Of a stretch of 64,000 bases of DNA, positions 1-10,026 are shown in pieces; within the stretch, counting starts at the first letter, position 1, and each line of letters begins with the position of its first letter. Source of the stretch: Alcanivorax sp. DSM 26293 (GTDB taxonomy: Bacteria > Pseudomonadota > Gammaproteobacteria > Pseudomonadales > Alcanivoracaceae); assembly GCF_900107995.1 (NCBI RefSeq), contig NZ_FNUM01000008.1, positions 1 through 64,000 on the forward strand, in the 5' to 3' direction. Made by a program: the position numbers and the translations under genes. The notes under the pieces are model-generated. The model saw only the letters and a program-made list of their open reading frames with translations, was not told where the DNA came from and searched no databases.

Positions 1-275
1 ATCCCTGCGAAACGGCGCATGGACTCGATCTCATACAAGGCATCTTCCATCGCCGGATCACTCAGGTTGTAGATGATCTGCATGACATGAATGCGAAGCA
101 TGCTCGATAGCGCATACGGCGGCCGGCCAGTGCTGCCAGAGGCGTAATAAACAGCAATCGTAGACTCCAGCGCCTTCCAGGGTAGAAGCTGATCCAACTT
201 CTCAAGGAACACTTCCCGCCGGGTCTTGCGCTTCTTGTGTTCGTATTCGGCTTCGGCAAAGGTCAGCTGGCTCAT
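1..275 (-). CDS. IS5-family transposase, N-terminal part
   Basis: About 91 residues are visible from an ATG at 275, starting MSQLTFAEAEYEHKKRKTRR. The segment has the layout of the IS5 InsH N-terminus: an opening QLTFA block, a basic stretch, an LPW motif, a GRPPY motif, then MLRIHVMQIIYNLSDPAMED. This region lies upstream of the DDE catalytic core, which is outside the window, so activity cannot be judged. The alternative of a domesticated fragment cannot be excluded. The reading frame is open throughout the visible part. Confidence 0.8.
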   Translation of the reverse strand, partial: MSQLTFAEAEYEHKKRKTRREVFLEKLDQLLPWKALESTIAVYYASGSTGRPPYALSSMLRIHVMQIIYNLSDPAMEDALYEIESMRRFAG

Positions 276-344
276 GGCATTCCCGGCAAGTGGCTGATAG
301 AAAGTCCTGATTATGGCAAAGTCGGGGAGTTTTTCAGAGGTTCC
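1..344 (-). mobile_element. IS5-family insertion sequence, one end (truncated by window edge)
   Basis: The element holds the 5' part of a transposase read leftwards and continues beyond the window. Its outer end appears to lie at 344: read on the minus strand, the terminus begins GGAACCTCTGAAAAACTC and is directly preceded by CTAA (345-348). CTAA fits the YTAR four-base target that IS5 elements duplicate. The other end and the second target copy are outside the window, so the boundary is an inference. It borders an AT-rich stretch with a HEPN-like gene. Confidence 0.7.
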
Positions 345-476
345 TTAGAGGAAGAAAGCACAGCAATAAAAAAAACCAATAATCCTTGATCCCGGTTGTC
401 ATTTACCCACCTTTTGAGAAAAATATAGGTACAATATTTGAAATATCTTATACCCACGACCTTTAAGCCAGTATCG

Positions 477-1079
477 TTATTTGCTCGGCCATAATCTAGC
501 GCCCTGAAGACTAAGAGGCCACTCGCAAAAATTTTGCCCACTCTTGCTCGACCAACTAGGATAAACCCCATTACTTTCAATTTGCGCTTGAATTTCATTT
601 GCAACACGAATATAACAATCCAGCCTATCGAATGTTGCTTCAGCCTCTAAGCTACTCCCTGCAGATAGCACTTGCCATACCGAGCCTTTCTCTCCCGGCT
701 GATCTATTTCAACATCCTTTATTTCATCATAACTACGACCATGAGCCAGATTATCACGCAGTAAAAAACACTCTTTTATTTTCTGGTAGACAGATGTCCC
801 AAGAAAGCCTGGCATATTAGCCTTATCGAAAACCGTCTTATGCCGCTCCCTCTTACCACCCAATTTTCTCTCTGTATTCTTCCAATCTCGAACCAATATA
901 TCACCATAATGATTAAGCATTGCCTCAACCGCAAATGCGCAAAAAACGATTCCCACAATACAATAATGCTTACGGGAGGACTCTTCGCTTGTAGCGTCTG
1001 CCATGGCATGGCTGAATTCAGCTACCTTAAAGCAAAGATGAGAAGTCCGGCTATCGAAATACACAGGCACTTTCGACAA
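477..1079 (-). CDS. HEPN-like hypothetical protein
   Basis: A 200-residue protein with no named family that I recognise. Residues 105-114 (LLRDNLAHGR) carry the R-x4-H arrangement (R108, H113) typical of HEPN-fold RNases and HEPN-like proteins, within a predicted mostly helical chain; an upstream helix around 40-58 is hydrophobic. The start is a TTG, supported by an AAGGGG Shine-Dalgarno eight bases upstream; no ATG is available near the N-terminus. The gene is clearly richer in A+T than its neighbours and lies next to an IS5 end, which suggests acquisition. Function is unknown; HEPN proteins often act in toxin-antitoxin or anti-phage roles, but no partner gene is visible here. Confidence 0.55.
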   Translation of the reverse strand: MSKVPVYFDSRTSHLCFKVAEFSHAMADATSEESSRKHYCIVGIVFCAFAVEAMLNHYGDILVRDWKNTERKLGGKRERHKTVFDKANMPGFLGTSVYQKIKECFLLRDNLAHGRSYDEIKDVEIDQPGEKGSVWQVLSAGSSLEAEATFDRLDCYIRVANEIQAQIESNGVYPSWSSKSGQNFCEWPLSLQGARLWPSK

Positions 1080-1113
1080 AATTTATACCCCTTACAAAAA
1101 TTAGCGCCACAAT

Positions 1114-1137
1114 AAACCGAATTAAAATTTTCGGTTT
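1114..1137. other. Hairpin between hydrolase and HEPN-like gene
   Basis: A perfect 8-bp stem (AAACCGAA/TTCGGTTT) with an 8-base AT loop. It lies downstream of the hydrolase that ends at 1186 and just upstream of the HEPN-like start. The T-run is better on the plus strand, so its role as a terminator for the leftward gene is uncertain. Confidence 0.35.
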
Positions 1138-1185
1138 TTCATTGAATGCAATTTAAAAAATTCAACTCCTATTCATCTTGCCCGC

Positions 1186-1968
1186 CTACCTCCGATAATC
1201 AAACCGCCCTTCCGCCAAAAACACCTTCACCTGTTCAATCACGTGCCCATTACGCATCATGAACGGATGCGTCACCGGCAACACCAGATGATCCTGCATG
1301 CCTTCCACTTTCGTCCTTTCCACGGTGACCTTGCCGTCATTGGGGCCGGGTAATTGGGTGGAGAGCAGAAAGTTGATGGTGTCGCTACCGGCGATGACGC
1401 CCAGGGGGAAGTCCACCGGGCCGAGCTGGTTGGGGACGCTATCGGGGCCGGTACCCATCTGGCTGCCAGCGGGGCCGTTGAACCACTGGAACGGGGCCCA
1501 GTCGCCCAGGCGGTCCACCACTTCGCTGCCCTGGTTGGGCGGGCCGAGCATGACGGCGCGACCCAGTCGATCGATGCGGTGTTGGCTCAGGTACTGGCGC
1601 AGCAGGATGCCGCCCATGGAATGGGTGACGAAATGGATGGTGCCGGTGGCGGGGCATTTTGCCAGGGCTTTGGGCAGGGTTTCTGTGGCGAGAGTCTGGA
1701 TGTCTTTTTTGGTGGAGGGATAGCCCTGGTTCACCACCGTGTAGCCAGTGTTCTCCAGGGCGTTTGCCATTTTCTTCATGGCGTGGGCAGTGCGGGCCAG
1801 ACCATGGAGCAGGATGACGCATTGGGGGTCCTGAATGTTCATTGTTGCCCCCTCAGTATTCGGCAAGGCTGCTCCCCCTCTCCCCACCCCCTCGGCCCAC
1901 AACGTCGAGGGGCTTGAACATATCCCAAGCATCAAGCCGATAAACAACCTCAGAATCAGATGAGACAT
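1186..1968 (-). CDS. Secreted lipase-like alpha/beta hydrolase
   Basis: 260 residues with an N-terminal hydrophobic signal segment (about 1-25, cleavage plausible after LWA). The hydrolase core begins with [10 protein letters not shown] (oxyanion-hole HG motif, about 51-60) and has the nucleophile elbow THSMGG with Ser117. A GPNDGKV segment and a C-terminal THPFMM histidine complete a plausible triad. The family (triacylglycerol lipase EstA/LipA-like) hydrolyses ester lipids in the periplasm or outside the cell. A shorter product could start at M43 (MNIQDPQ), which would remove the signal; I prefer 1968 because of the clear signal peptide. No lipase foldase gene is adjacent. Confidence 0.7.
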   Translation of the reverse strand: MSHLILRLFIGLMLGICSSPSTLWAEGVGRGGAALPNTEGATMNIQDPQCVILLHGLARTAHAMKKMANALENTGYTVVNQGYPSTKKDIQTLATETLPKALAKCPATGTIHFVTHSMGGILLRQYLSQHRIDRLGRAVMLGPPNQGSEVVDRLGDWAPFQWFNGPAGSQMGTGPDSVPNQLGPVDFPLGVIAGSDTINFLLSTQLPGPNDGKVTVERTKVEGMQDHLVLPVTHPFMMRNGHVIEQVKVFLAEGRFDYRR

Positions 1969-1988
1969 CGCTTTACCGGCTTTCCGCT

Positions 1989-2016
1989 GTTAACTATTAA
2001 CTGTTCACTGTTAACT
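1989..2016. repeat. Four-unit 7-bp tandem array (NTTNACT class)
   Basis: Four consecutive heptamers GTTAACT, ATTAACT, GTTCACT, GTTAACT. The array overlaps the stop of the aminotransferase gene and encodes its last residues (QLTVNS). It is a lone copy without an inverted partner nearby, although the same class recurs at 21814-21841. Confidence 0.75.
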
Positions 2017-3133
2017 GGTTCAACGCCTTTTCCAGCCGCGCCACCGCTGCATCCACATCCCCCAGCTTGTCCAGGCCGAACAGGCCCACGCGGAAGGTCT
2101 TGAAGTCTGCCGGTTCGTCGCACATGAGCGGCACGCCGCCGGCGGTCTGCAGGCCCAGCTGGACGAAGGCAGCACCGCTCTTGATGGTGTCGTTGTCGGT
2201 GTAGGACACCACCACGCCGGGGGCTTCGAAGCCGGGGGCGGCGACGCTGGCGAAGCCGTGTTTGGCCATCAGGTCGCGCACGGCGGTGCCCAGTTTCCAC
2301 TGGCGTTCCTTCACGGCGGTGAGGCCTTCTTTCATGGTTTCCAGCATGGTGTCACGGAAGCCACGCAGGGCATCGGTGGGCATGGTGGCATGGTAGGCGT
2401 GGCCGCCATTTTCATAGGCGATCATGATGTCGCGCCATTTGCGCAGGTCGCAGGCGAAGCTGGTGCTGGTGGTTTCCTGCAAGCGCTGGTCGGCGGCTTC
2501 GCTGAGCATCACCAGGGCGCTGCAAGGCGAGGAGCTCCAGCCCTTCTGGGGGGCGCTGATCAGCACGTCCACACCGATGGCTTTCATGTCCACCCAGATG
2601 GTGCCGGAGGCAATGCAGTCCAGCACGAAAAGGCCGCCCACGCTGTGCACGGCGTCGGCCACCTGTTTCAGGTAGTCGTCCGGCAGGATGATGCCAGAGG
2701 CGGTTTCCACGTGGGGGGCGAAGACCATGGCCGGCTTTTCTGCCTTGATGGTTTCAACCACCTGCTCAATGGGGGCCGGGGCGAACGGTGCCTGGGGCTG
2801 GTCGCTGATGGGGGACGCTTTCAATACGGTCTCTTTGGACGGGATGCTGCCCATCTCAAAGATCTGGCTCCAGCGATAGCTGAAGAAACCATTACGGATC
2901 ACCAGGCAGTGCTGGCCGGTGGCGAACTGGCGGGCCACCGCTTCCATGCCGAAACTGCCACCGCCAGGCACCACGGTAACCGAGTGAGCGTTATAGACCT
3001 GCTTCAGGTTGCTGGAAATATCGCGCATGACCTGCTGGAAACGCTGGGACATGTGGTTCAGGGAGCGGTCGGTAAAAACCACGGAATACTCAAGCAGGCC
3101 GTCTCGGTCAAAGTCACGGGGCAAATCTGTCAC
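1997..3133 (-). CDS. Class V aminotransferase (alanine-glyoxylate type)
   Basis: A 378-residue PLP enzyme of the fold-type I, class V family (alanine-glyoxylate, serine-glyoxylate or phosphonate aminotransferases). Visible signatures are the PGGGSFGMEA cofactor-binding loop near 56-65, HVETASG near 141 and the Schiff-base lysine in SAPQKGWSS (K197). Length is normal for the family. The C-terminus is unusual because the last codons are made from a tandem heptamer repeat and the stop lies within it, so the native end may have been replaced. The precise amino donor and acceptor cannot be inferred. It is transcribed away from the rnf operon. Confidence 0.75.
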   Translation of the reverse strand: MTDLPRDFDRDGLLEYSVVFTDRSLNHMSQRFQQVMRDISSNLKQVYNAHSVTVVPGGGSFGMEAVARQFATGQHCLVIRNGFFSYRWSQIFEMGSIPSKETVLKASPISDQPQAPFAPAPIEQVVETIKAEKPAMVFAPHVETASGIILPDDYLKQVADAVHSVGGLFVLDCIASGTIWVDMKAIGVDVLISAPQKGWSSSPCSALVMLSEAADQRLQETTSTSFACDLRKWRDIMIAYENGGHAYHATMPTDALRGFRDTMLETMKEGLTAVKERQWKLGTAVRDLMAKHGFASVAAPGFEAPGVVVSYTDNDTIKSGAAFVQLGLQTAGGVPLMCDEPADFKTFRVGLFGLDKLGDVDAAVARLEKALNQLTVNS

Positions 3134-3576
3134 GGGGGGTCACCTCTGCAGCAACCGGCGCCTGGCCGGTCTCGTCGCGTTATTGTCTGTCTTGGATACT
3201 GGATTGCCGCCAGCGCCGCAACCGTCCAGGGCCAAAAGGATGGCAAAACCGGCCTCAACTGCTTAATTCGCAGTCAATGACTGTTTCTGAGGGGGCCTCT
3301 ATGCTTCACCCAGTGCGCTATGCGTGGTCTGAAGTGTGCAGATGTTGTGTTTCGTCGCGACGGACAGGGCGGGTTCTCCTTTCCTAGTGACGAAACGCAG
3401 CAGATGCGTGCTTCAGGCCGCGCAGAGAGTGCTGGGTGTGGCGTAGAGTCCCCCTAGTAAGCTTATGCATTATCATTCTTGAGCCAACCGGGGCGCTGCC
3501 TCATACTATGCGCCCTTAACGCCCTGTAAACACAGCGTTTAACGTCTTTCTTTCTCGGCAAGCGAGCCACGATCAC
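3134..3576. other. 443-bp divergent intergenic region upstream of rnf
   Basis: No convincing open frame. It contains the promoters of the leftward aminotransferase and the rightward rnf operon. The 3' part (3440-3560) is locally AT-rich and holds a Fur-box-like stretch, listed separately. No repeat of the classes found elsewhere in the window is seen. Confidence 0.5.
3462..3480. promoter_or_regulatory. Possible Fur-box-like site upstream of rnfA
   Basis: Read on the minus strand, AAGAATGATAATGCATAAG matches 12 of 19 positions of the classical Fur consensus, including an intact AATGATAAT core. It lies about 100 bp upstream of rnfA, whose complex carries several iron-sulfur clusters. The match is modest and could be chance in an AT-rich promoter. 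Confidence 0.25.
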
Positions 3577-4161
3577 ATGACAGAGTACGTCCTGATTCTG
3601 ATCAGCGCTGTGCTGGTAAACAATTTTGTCCTGGTGCAGTTCCTGGGGCTGTGTCCCTTTATGGGGGTCTCCAACAAGATCGAGACCGCCATGGGCATGT
3701 CCCTGGCGACCACCTTCGTACTGACGTTGTCGTCCGTGCTCGCCTACCTGACCTGGGCCTATATCCTGGTGCCCTTCGAACTGGAGTACCTGCGCACCAT
3801 CAGCTTCATTCTGGTGATCGCCGTGGCGGTGCAGTTCACCGAAATGTTCGTGAAGAAGGCCAGCCCCCTGCTCTACCGGGTGCTGGGCGTGTTCCTGCCG
3901 CTGATCACGTCCAACTGTGCGGTGCTCGGTGTGGCGCTGCTGAATGTACGCCAGGAAGATGCCACCTTTATGTCATCGCTCACCTACGGGCTGGGCGCGG
4001 CACTGGGCTTCTCCCTGGTACTGGTACTGTTTGCCGCCATGCGTGAGCGTATTGCCGTGGCCGATGTGCCCGAGGCCTTCCGGGGCCCCAGCATCGGCCT
4101 GATCACCGCCGGCCTGATGTCGCTGGCCTTCATGGGCTTTTCCGGGTTGATCAAGCTATGA
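3577..4161 (+). CDS. rnfA: Rnf electron transport complex subunit A
   Basis: A 194-residue integral membrane protein with about six helices, the normal size of RnfA/RsxA. It shows the paired cysteines that sit in the membrane centre of the complex, LGLCPFMG (C26) and TSNCAVLG (C114), which with the matching cysteines of RnfE hold a [2Fe-2S] cluster. First gene of rnfABCDGE; its stop overlaps the rnfB start (ATGA). The complex couples electron flow between ferredoxin and NAD to ion movement across the inner membrane; in some gammaproteobacteria it reduces the SoxR regulator. Confidence 0.97.
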   Translation: MTEYVLILISAVLVNNFVLVQFLGLCPFMGVSNKIETAMGMSLATTFVLTLSSVLAYLTWAYILVPFELEYLRTISFILVIAVAVQFTEMFVKKASPLLYRVLGVFLPLITSNCAVLGVALLNVRQEDATFMSSLTYGLGAALGFSLVLVLFAAMRERIAVADVPEAFRGPSIGLITAGLMSLAFMGFSGLIKL

Positions 4162-4742
4162 CCGCTGTGCTGATTGCCGTGGCCGCCCTGCTTGCCCTGG
4201 CCGCTGTGTTCGGTGCGGTGCTGGGCTTTGCCTCGGAAAAATTCAAGGTCGAGGGCGACCCCATTGTCGACCAGATCGATTCCCTGTTGCCGCAGACCCA
4301 GTGTGGCCAGTGCGGGCACCCGGGCTGTCGCCCCTACGCCGAAGCCATTGCCGAAGGCGAGGAGCATAACCGCTGCCCGCCAGGCGGCCAGGATACCGTG
4401 GACGCCCTCACTGACCTGCTCGGCCGTGACGAGCTGACCCTGGATGACGAAGGCGCCGAGGATGCGGACATCCCCAAGGTGGCCTATATCCGTGAGGACG
4501 AGTGCATCGGCTGCACCAAATGCATCCAGGCCTGCCCCGTGGATGCCATCGTCGGCGCCGCCAAGCTGATGCACACGGTAATCGTGGACGAGTGCACCGG
4601 TTGCGACCTGTGCGTCGAGCCCTGCCCGGTGGACTGCATCGACATGGTGGAAGTGCAACCCACCCTGCAGACCTGGGGCTGGAACCGGCCCGCGGGTATC
4701 GGCCAGCGCCCGGACAGCCGTATTGAGGTGGTGAACCTGTGA
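4158..4742 (+). CDS. rnfB: Rnf complex ferredoxin subunit B
   Basis: 194 residues: an N-terminal membrane anchor (about 1-25), then a four-cysteine Fe-S domain (C49, C52, C57, C73 in CGQCGHPGC...C), then two ferredoxin-type [4Fe-4S] motifs at C116-C126 ([12 protein letters not shown]) and C146-C156 ([12 protein letters not shown]). This is the electron-entry subunit that receives electrons from soluble ferredoxin or passes them to it. It overlaps rnfA by four bases and rnfC by four bases, so translation is coupled. Size is as usual for gammaproteobacterial RnfB. Confidence 0.97.
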   Translation: MTAVLIAVAALLALAAVFGAVLGFASEKFKVEGDPIVDQIDSLLPQTQCGQCGHPGCRPYAEAIAEGEEHNRCPPGGQDTVDALTDLLGRDELTLDDEGAEDADIPKVAYIREDECIGCTKCIQACPVDAIVGAAKLMHTVIVDECTGCDLCVEPCPVDCIDMVEVQPTLQTWGWNRPAGIGQRPDSRIEVVNL

Positions 4743-7627
4743 TTCGTACCCTGTTCCGTTCACGCAGCCGCAAAATCTACGACTTCCACGGCGGTATTCA
4801 TCCGCCGGAAAGGAAAGATCTTTCCAATGGCACCGCCATTGCCGCCGGCCCCCTGCCGTCGCAACTGATTCTGCCCCTGAACATGCACATCGGCGCTCCG
4901 GCCAAACCGCTGGTGGAACCGGGCGAGCGGGTGCTGAAAGGCCAGATGATTGCCGAACCCAGCGGTGCAGTGAGCGCGGCCATTCATGCCCCCACCTCCG
5001 GCACCGTCAGCGCCATAGGCCCCCGCGCCATCCAGCATCCGTCCGGCATGGATGCCATCTGTATCGTCATCGACACCGACGGCAAGGATGAATGGATTGA
5101 GCGCGCCGGGGTGGCCGACTACACCGAGCTGAGCCCCGGTGAACTGGTGGACACCATCCGCCATGCAGGCATCGCCGGCATGGGCGGCGCCGGCTTCCCC
5201 ACCAGCATCAAGGTGAACCTGGGGGACCACCAGCGGGTGGAAGAACTGGTAATCAATGCGGTGGAGTGCGAGCCCTACATCACCGCCGACGACCGCCTGA
5301 TGCGCGAGCGGGCCGCGGAGATTATTGCCGGCATCCATATCCTCCAGTACCTGCTCAATCCGCGCCGTACCCTGATCGGCATCGAAGACAACAAGCCGGA
5401 CGCCATCTCCGCCATCAAGCGGGCCTGCAAGGGCTGCGACATCGAGGTGCGGGTGGTGCCCACCAAATACCCCTCCGGTGGCGAAAAACAGCTGATCCAG
5501 CTGCTCACCGGCAAGGAAGTAAAAAGCGGCCAGCTACCGGCCCAGGTGGGCGTAGTGTGTCAGAACGTGGGCACCGCCTACGCCATCAAGCGGGCGGTGA
5601 TCGACGGCGAGCCGTTGCTGTCCCGGGTGACCACCCTCACCGGCGAAGGCGTGCGCCAGCCGGGCAACTTTGAGGTCCTGCTGGGCACCCCGATACGGGA
5701 CCTGTTGGTCCATGGCGGTGTGGACCCGGACAATATCGGTCGTCTGGTCATGGGCGGCCCGATGATGGGCTTCACCCTGCACAACCCGGCGGTGCCGGTG
5801 GTCAAAACCACCAACTGCATCATCGCCGCCACCCTGGAAGAGCTTCCCGAACCGCCGCCGGAACAGCCCTGCATCCGCTGCGGTTCCTGTGCCGACGTGT
5901 GCCCGGCCAACCTACTGCCCCAGCAGCTCTACTGGCATGCCAAGAACGACGATCTGGAAAAGGCCCAGCACCACAACCTGATGGACTGCATCGAGTGCGG
6001 CGCCTGTGCCTATGTGTGCCCCAGCCATATCCCGCTGGTGCAGTACTACCGTTACGCCAAGGCGGAAGTGCGACAGCAGGCAGCCGATCAGGTCAAAGCC
6101 GACAAGGCTCGCCAGCGCTTCGAAGCCCGCCAGGCCCGGATTGATGCGGAAAAGGCGGAAAAAGAAGCCCGTCGCCAGGCGCGGCTGGAAGCCAACCGCA
6201 AAAAGAAAACCGAAACGGCCAGTGCCCCTACCGTGGATACGGCAGCGCTCAAGCAGGCCTCCCTGGAAGCGTCCAAGGCCTATAAGGCCGCCGTCAAAGC
6301 GGCCAAAGCCGCCGAGGCAGACAACGCGGACAACCTGGACGCATTGAAAGCCGACGTGGATCGCCTGAAAGCCATCGCCGACAAGGCCAAGGCAGCCGTT
6401 CGTGACGCCAAGGAAGCGGGCCCCGCCGCCGCACCGGCGGAAGATATCGTCGGCAAGCTGAAAAAACAGGTCGGTGACGCCTCGTCCGCTTACAAGACCG
6501 CGGTGAAGGCCGCCAAGGATGCGGAAGCCAATGGCGACGACAACGCCGCCGAGCTACGCGCCAAAGCCGATGAGCTAAAGGCCGCCGCCGACAAACTCAA
6601 GGCGGAACTGCGTGACGCCAAGGCCAACGCCCCCGCCACCCCGGCAACTGCGCCCCAGGTCGACCCGGTGGCAGACCTGAAAAAACAGGTGGGTGACGTG
6701 TCCTCTGCCTACAAGGCGGCCGTGAAGGCGGCCAAGGAAGCGGAAGAAAACGGCGCTGACAATGCCGCCGAGTTGCGCAGCCAGGCGGACGAACTGAAAG
6801 CCAAGGCGGACCAGCTCAAGGCCGACCTGCGCGACGCCAAGGCCAATGCACCGGCCACGCCCGCCCCGGCCCCTGCCGCTGCGCCAGCCGACCCGCTGGC
6901 CGACCTGAAGAAGAAGGTGGGCGAAGTCTCGTCTGCCTACAAGGCCGCCGTCAAAGCCGCCAAAGAGGCCGACGAGAACGGGGCGGACAACGCTGCCGAG
7001 TTGTGCGCCGAAGCGGATCGCCTGAAAGCGGAGGCCGACCACTGGAAAGCCGAACTGCGCGAGGCCAAAGCGTCCGCACCGGCCCCGGCTGCCCCCAAGA
7101 CACCGCCAGCCCCCACGGATACGCCCAAGGCACCGGAGACCGAGGCCCCGCAGGCGCTCACTGCGGTAGACCCGGAGGTGGCGGCCAAGCGCCAGAAGCG
7201 TCTCAAGGCCCTGAAAACCGCCTACAACATGGCCCACAAACAGTACAAGGAAGCCCATGCCGCCCTGGAGCGCGGTGAGCGAAACGGCGATATACCCGCC
7301 GAAGAACTCAATGCCATGCAGCAGAAGGTGGACAAGCTGAAAGGCAAAGCCGATGTGGCCCGCGATGCCCTGGATGCGCTGGTGGAAGAAGCCAAGGCGG
7401 ATATCCGCGCTCACACCGGCAAGGATCTGAAAACCCTGAAGCTGGAAGCTGCCCGGGCAGAAAGTGCCCTGGCCGACAAACAGCGCGAGCTTGAGCAGCA
7501 GCGGGACAGCGCCTCGGAAGATACCCTGGAAGCGCTCAGTTCCGAATTACAGGCCCTGGAGGCGGAAGCCCAGATCGCCCGCAAGGCGCTCAAGCAGGCG
7601 GTGGAAGAACAAGGACTGCAAGACTGA
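4739..7627 (+). CDS. rnfC: Rnf complex subunit C with long repeat tail
   Basis: 962 residues from a GTG start overlapping the rnfB stop. The first ~450 residues are the conserved RnfC core: an NADH/FMN-binding region with a GMGGAGFPT glycine motif and two [4Fe-4S] motifs, [12 protein letters not shown] (about 377) and [12 protein letters not shown] (about 416). After this comes a Lys/Arg/Ala-rich helix and four near-identical ~75-residue repeats (beginning near 502, 571, 646 and 721, each with an AYKxAVKAAK core followed by a Pro/Ala linker), then a last coiled-coil region to the end. C-terminal extensions are known in gammaproteobacterial RnfC, but this one roughly doubles the protein. The role of the tail is unknown. 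Confidence 0.95.
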   Translation: MIRTLFRSRSRKIYDFHGGIHPPERKDLSNGTAIAAGPLPSQLILPLNMHIGAPAKPLVEPGERVLKGQMIAEPSGAVSAAIHAPTSGTVSAIGPRAIQHPSGMDAICIVIDTDGKDEWIERAGVADYTELSPGELVDTIRHAGIAGMGGAGFPTSIKVNLGDHQRVEELVINAVECEPYITADDRLMRERAAEIIAGIHILQYLLNPRRTLIGIEDNKPDAISAIKRACKGCDIEVRVVPTKYPSGGEKQLIQLLTGKEVKSGQLPAQVGVVCQNVGTAYAIKRAVIDGEPLLSRVTTLTGEGVRQPGNFEVLLGTPIRDLLVHGGVDPDNIGRLVMGGPMMGFTLHNPAVPVVKTTNCIIAATLEELPEPPPEQPCIRCGSCADVCPANLLPQQLYWHAKNDDLEKAQHHNLMDCIECGACAYVCPSHIPLVQYYRYAKAEVRQQAADQVKADKARQRFEARQARIDAEKAEKEARRQARLEANRKKKTETASAPTVDTAALKQASLEASKAYKAAVKAAKAAEADNADNLDALKADVDRLKAIADKAKAAVRDAKEAGPAAAPAEDIVGKLKKQVGDASSAYKTAVKAAKDAEANGDDNAAELRAKADELKAAADKLKAELRDAKANAPATPATAPQVDPVADLKKQVGDVSSAYKAAVKAAKEAEENGADNAAELRSQADELKAKADQLKADLRDAKANAPATPAPAPAAAPADPLADLKKKVGEVSSAYKAAVKAAKEADENGADNAAELCAEADRLKAEADHWKAELREAKASAPAPAAPKTPPAPTDTPKAPETEAPQALTAVDPEVAAKRQKRLKALKTAYNMAHKQYKEAHAALERGERNGDIPAEELNAMQQKVDKLKGKADVARDALDALVEEAKADIRAHTGKDLKTLKLEAARAESALADKQRELEQQRDSASEDTLEALSSELQALEAEAQIARKALKQAVEEQGLQD

Positions 7628-8658
7628 TGGCACTGATCTCTTCAACCTCGCCCCATACCACGGTGAGCAACAACACCGGCGCCTTCATGCGTCAGGTGAT
7701 TTACGCCACCCTGCCCGGCCTGGCAGTGCTGACCTGGCAGTTCGGCTGGGGCACGGTCATCAATGTGCTCTGGGCCGTGGTGGTGGCGCTGGTCAGTGAG
7801 GCGCTGATCCTGAAAGCCCGCGGTCGCCCGGTGGCCTTCTACCTGAAGGATTACAGCGCCGTGCTGACCGCCGTGCTGCTGGCCCTGGCCCTGCCTCCCA
7901 CCTCCCCCTGGTGGCTGACCCTGATAGGGGTGAGCTTTGCCATTATCGTCGCCAAGCAGCTCTATGGCGGCCTGGGCATGAACCCCTTCAACCCGGCCAT
8001 GGTCGGCTATGTGCTGCTGCTGATTTCCTTCCCGGTGGCCATGACCCAGTGGATCGCCCCCGGCGAGGCACCCAGCCTGGTGCAAAGCTGGCAGCTGTTC
8101 ACCGGGCAACTGCCGGTGGACGGCCTGAGTGGCGCCACGCCCCTGGATACTTTCCGTACTCTCCACAGCTCTGGGGCCGGCAATGAAAGCGAACTGGCCA
8201 GCCACGGCATCCTCCATGGCCAGTTTGCCGGGCTCGGCTGGGAATGGGTGAACCTGGCCTTCTTGCTGGGCGGTCTGTATCTGATCAGCCGCAAGATCAT
8301 TACCTGGCATATCCCGGTGGGTTTTCTGGCCGGCCTGGCCCTGCCTGCCCTGGTGGCCTGGCTGATCGACCCGGTCCGGTTTGCCGATCCGATGTTCCAG
8401 ATCCTCTCCGGCGGGGCCATGCTCGGCGCGTTCTTTATCGCCACGGACCCAGTGAGCGCCGCCACCAGCCGCAGCGGTCGGCTGATCTATGCGGCGCTGA
8501 TCGGGGTGCTGATCTGGGTAATCCGCAGCTTCGGCGGTTACCCGGATGCGGTGGCATTCTCGGTGCTACTGCTTAACCTTTGCGCGCCCTTTATCGATTA
8601 CTACACCCAGCCACGGACCTATGGCCACGACAAGCCAAACAGGGGCACCCAGTCATGA
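7627..8658 (+). CDS. rnfD: Rnf complex membrane subunit D
   Basis: 343 residues with about nine or ten hydrophobic segments. The motif LSGATPLD places the threonine that carries covalently bound FMN at T171, and GMNPFNPAMVGY near 117-128 is typical of RnfD/NqrB. The start ATG shares one base with the rnfC stop. RnfD forms the membrane core through which electrons and ions move. It overlaps rnfG by four bases. Nothing is unusual in length or motifs. Confidence 0.96.
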   Translation: MALISSTSPHTTVSNNTGAFMRQVIYATLPGLAVLTWQFGWGTVINVLWAVVVALVSEALILKARGRPVAFYLKDYSAVLTAVLLALALPPTSPWWLTLIGVSFAIIVAKQLYGGLGMNPFNPAMVGYVLLLISFPVAMTQWIAPGEAPSLVQSWQLFTGQLPVDGLSGATPLDTFRTLHSSGAGNESELASHGILHGQFAGLGWEWVNLAFLLGGLYLISRKIITWHIPVGFLAGLALPALVAWLIDPVRFADPMFQILSGGAMLGAFFIATDPVSAATSRSGRLIYAALIGVLIWVIRSFGGYPDAVAFSVLLLNLCAPFIDYYTQPRTYGHDKPNRGTQS

Positions 8659-9302
8659 TGCGTTATGCCATTACCAAAAACGCCGTGATCCTCAGCCTGT
8701 TTGCCATCAGCACCGCCGCGGCCCTGGCCATCACCAATGAACTGACCATCGGCAAGGTGGAGTGCAACAAGCAGGCGGCACTGATGGCCTCGCTCAATGA
8801 AGTGATGCCCCACGACCGGCATGACAACGATCTGCTGGCCGATCGCATTACCGTCAGCGACCCGCTGCTGGGCCGCAACGGCCATCATATTTACCGGGCA
8901 CGCCAGGATGGCGAGCCCAACGGCGCCGTACTGGAAGCCACTGCCCCGGACGGTTACGGTGGCAACATTGCCCTGATCGTTGGCGTGGATATGCAAGGCA
9001 AGGTTCGAGGGGTGCGCGTGGTGCCCCCGCACAATGAAACACCCGGGCTGGGCGACAAGATCGAAACCAAAAAATCCGACTGGATTTATGGTTTCAATGG
9101 CCTGTCACTGGGCAATCCTGCCGATGCCGGCTGGGCGGTGAAGAAGGACGGCGGCCAGTTCGACAGCTTTACCGGCGCCACCATCACTCCCCGCGCCGTG
9201 GTGGGAGCCGTGCACCGCGCCCTGCAATATTTCGACGCCAACCAGACGGCTGTCTTTGAGGCACCTTCCGAGGCAGCCCCGGCGGAGACCTGTGATGAGT
9301 GA
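8655..9302 (+). CDS. rnfG: Rnf complex FMN subunit G
   Basis: 215 residues from the first ATG of an ATGATG that overlaps the rnfD stop; a longer frame extends upstream but lies inside rnfD. One N-terminal membrane helix is followed by a periplasmic FMN-binding domain. The motif SFTGATIT contains the FMN-attached threonine (T176). The [14 protein letters not shown] block at about 124 is also characteristic. FMN attachment would require an ApbE flavin transferase, which is not encoded in this window. Confidence 0.95.
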   Translation: MMRYAITKNAVILSLFAISTAAALAITNELTIGKVECNKQAALMASLNEVMPHDRHDNDLLADRITVSDPLLGRNGHHIYRARQDGEPNGAVLEATAPDGYGGNIALIVGVDMQGKVRGVRVVPPHNETPGLGDKIETKKSDWIYGFNGLSLGNPADAGWAVKKDGGQFDSFTGATITPRAVVGAVHRALQYFDANQTAVFEAPSEAAPAETCDE

Positions 9303-10008
9303 TGTGAATTACAAAAAGATCAGCATGGACGGGTTGTGGAATAACAACCCGGCCACCGTGCAGATTCTCGGCCTCTGCCCCCTGCTGGCGGTGACCGGCA
9401 CCGTGGTCAACGCCCTGGGCCTGGGCCTTGCCACCCTGGTAGTGCTGATGGGCTCCAATATCTGTGTCTCGCTGATTCGTCAGTACGTGACCGATGCGGT
9501 CCGTCTGCCCGCTTTTGTAATGATCATCGCCGCCATGGTGACGGTGATCGAAATGCTGATGCAGGCCTTCACTTTCGAGCTTTACGAAATCCTCGGCATC
9601 TTCATTCCGCTGATCGTCACCAACTGCACCGTGCTGGGTCGGGCCGATGCCTTTGCCAGCAAGAACCCGGTACTGCCGGCGGCCCTGGACGGTTTCATGA
9701 TGGGGCTGGGTTTTCTGGTAATTCTGCTGATCCTTGGCGGCATGCGTGAGCTGATCGGCCAGGGCACGCTGTTCACCAACATGCAGCTGCTGTTCGGCCC
9801 CATGGCCGCGGACTGGCAGCTACAGGTGGTAGAGAACTACGGCGGTTTCCTGTTCGCCATTCTGCCGCCGGGGGCGTTCGTGGGCCTGGGTCTGATCATT
9901 GCCGGCAAGAACGTGATCGACAAACGCTTGAAAGCAATCCAGAAAGCCAGAGCCAGCGACGAGCCCAAGGTCAGCCGCCGGGTACGCACCACCGGCAAAG
10001 TCAGTTAA
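9295..10008 (+). CDS. rnfE: Rnf complex membrane subunit E
   Basis: 237 residues, homologous in layout to RnfA, with about six helices and the same cysteine pairs ([10 protein letters not shown] and [10 protein letters not shown]) for the intramembrane [2Fe-2S] cluster. The ATG at 9295 overlaps the rnfG end by eight bases; a longer frame exists but lies inside rnfG. Last gene of the operon. In many gammaproteobacteria nth follows immediately; here about 3.3 kb of other genes and a repeat unit intervene. Confidence 0.95.
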   Translation: MSDVNYKKISMDGLWNNNPATVQILGLCPLLAVTGTVVNALGLGLATLVVLMGSNICVSLIRQYVTDAVRLPAFVMIIAAMVTVIEMLMQAFTFELYEILGIFIPLIVTNCTVLGRADAFASKNPVLPAALDGFMMGLGFLVILLILGGMRELIGQGTLFTNMQLLFGPMAADWQLQVVENYGGFLFAILPPGAFVGLGLIIAGKNVIDKRLKAIQKARASDEPKVSRRVRTTGKVS

Positions 10009-10026
10009 ATGCATCACTTCCCTGCC

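Noticed and set aside
2258-3280. Open frame of 340 codons on the plus strand
   Set aside because: Antisense to the class V aminotransferase and rich in Gly and His, as expected for a shadow.
6575-7414. Open frame of 279 codons on the minus strand
   Set aside because: Reverse reading of the RnfC repeat tail; the Gly/Leu/Arg repeats simply mirror the sense repeats.
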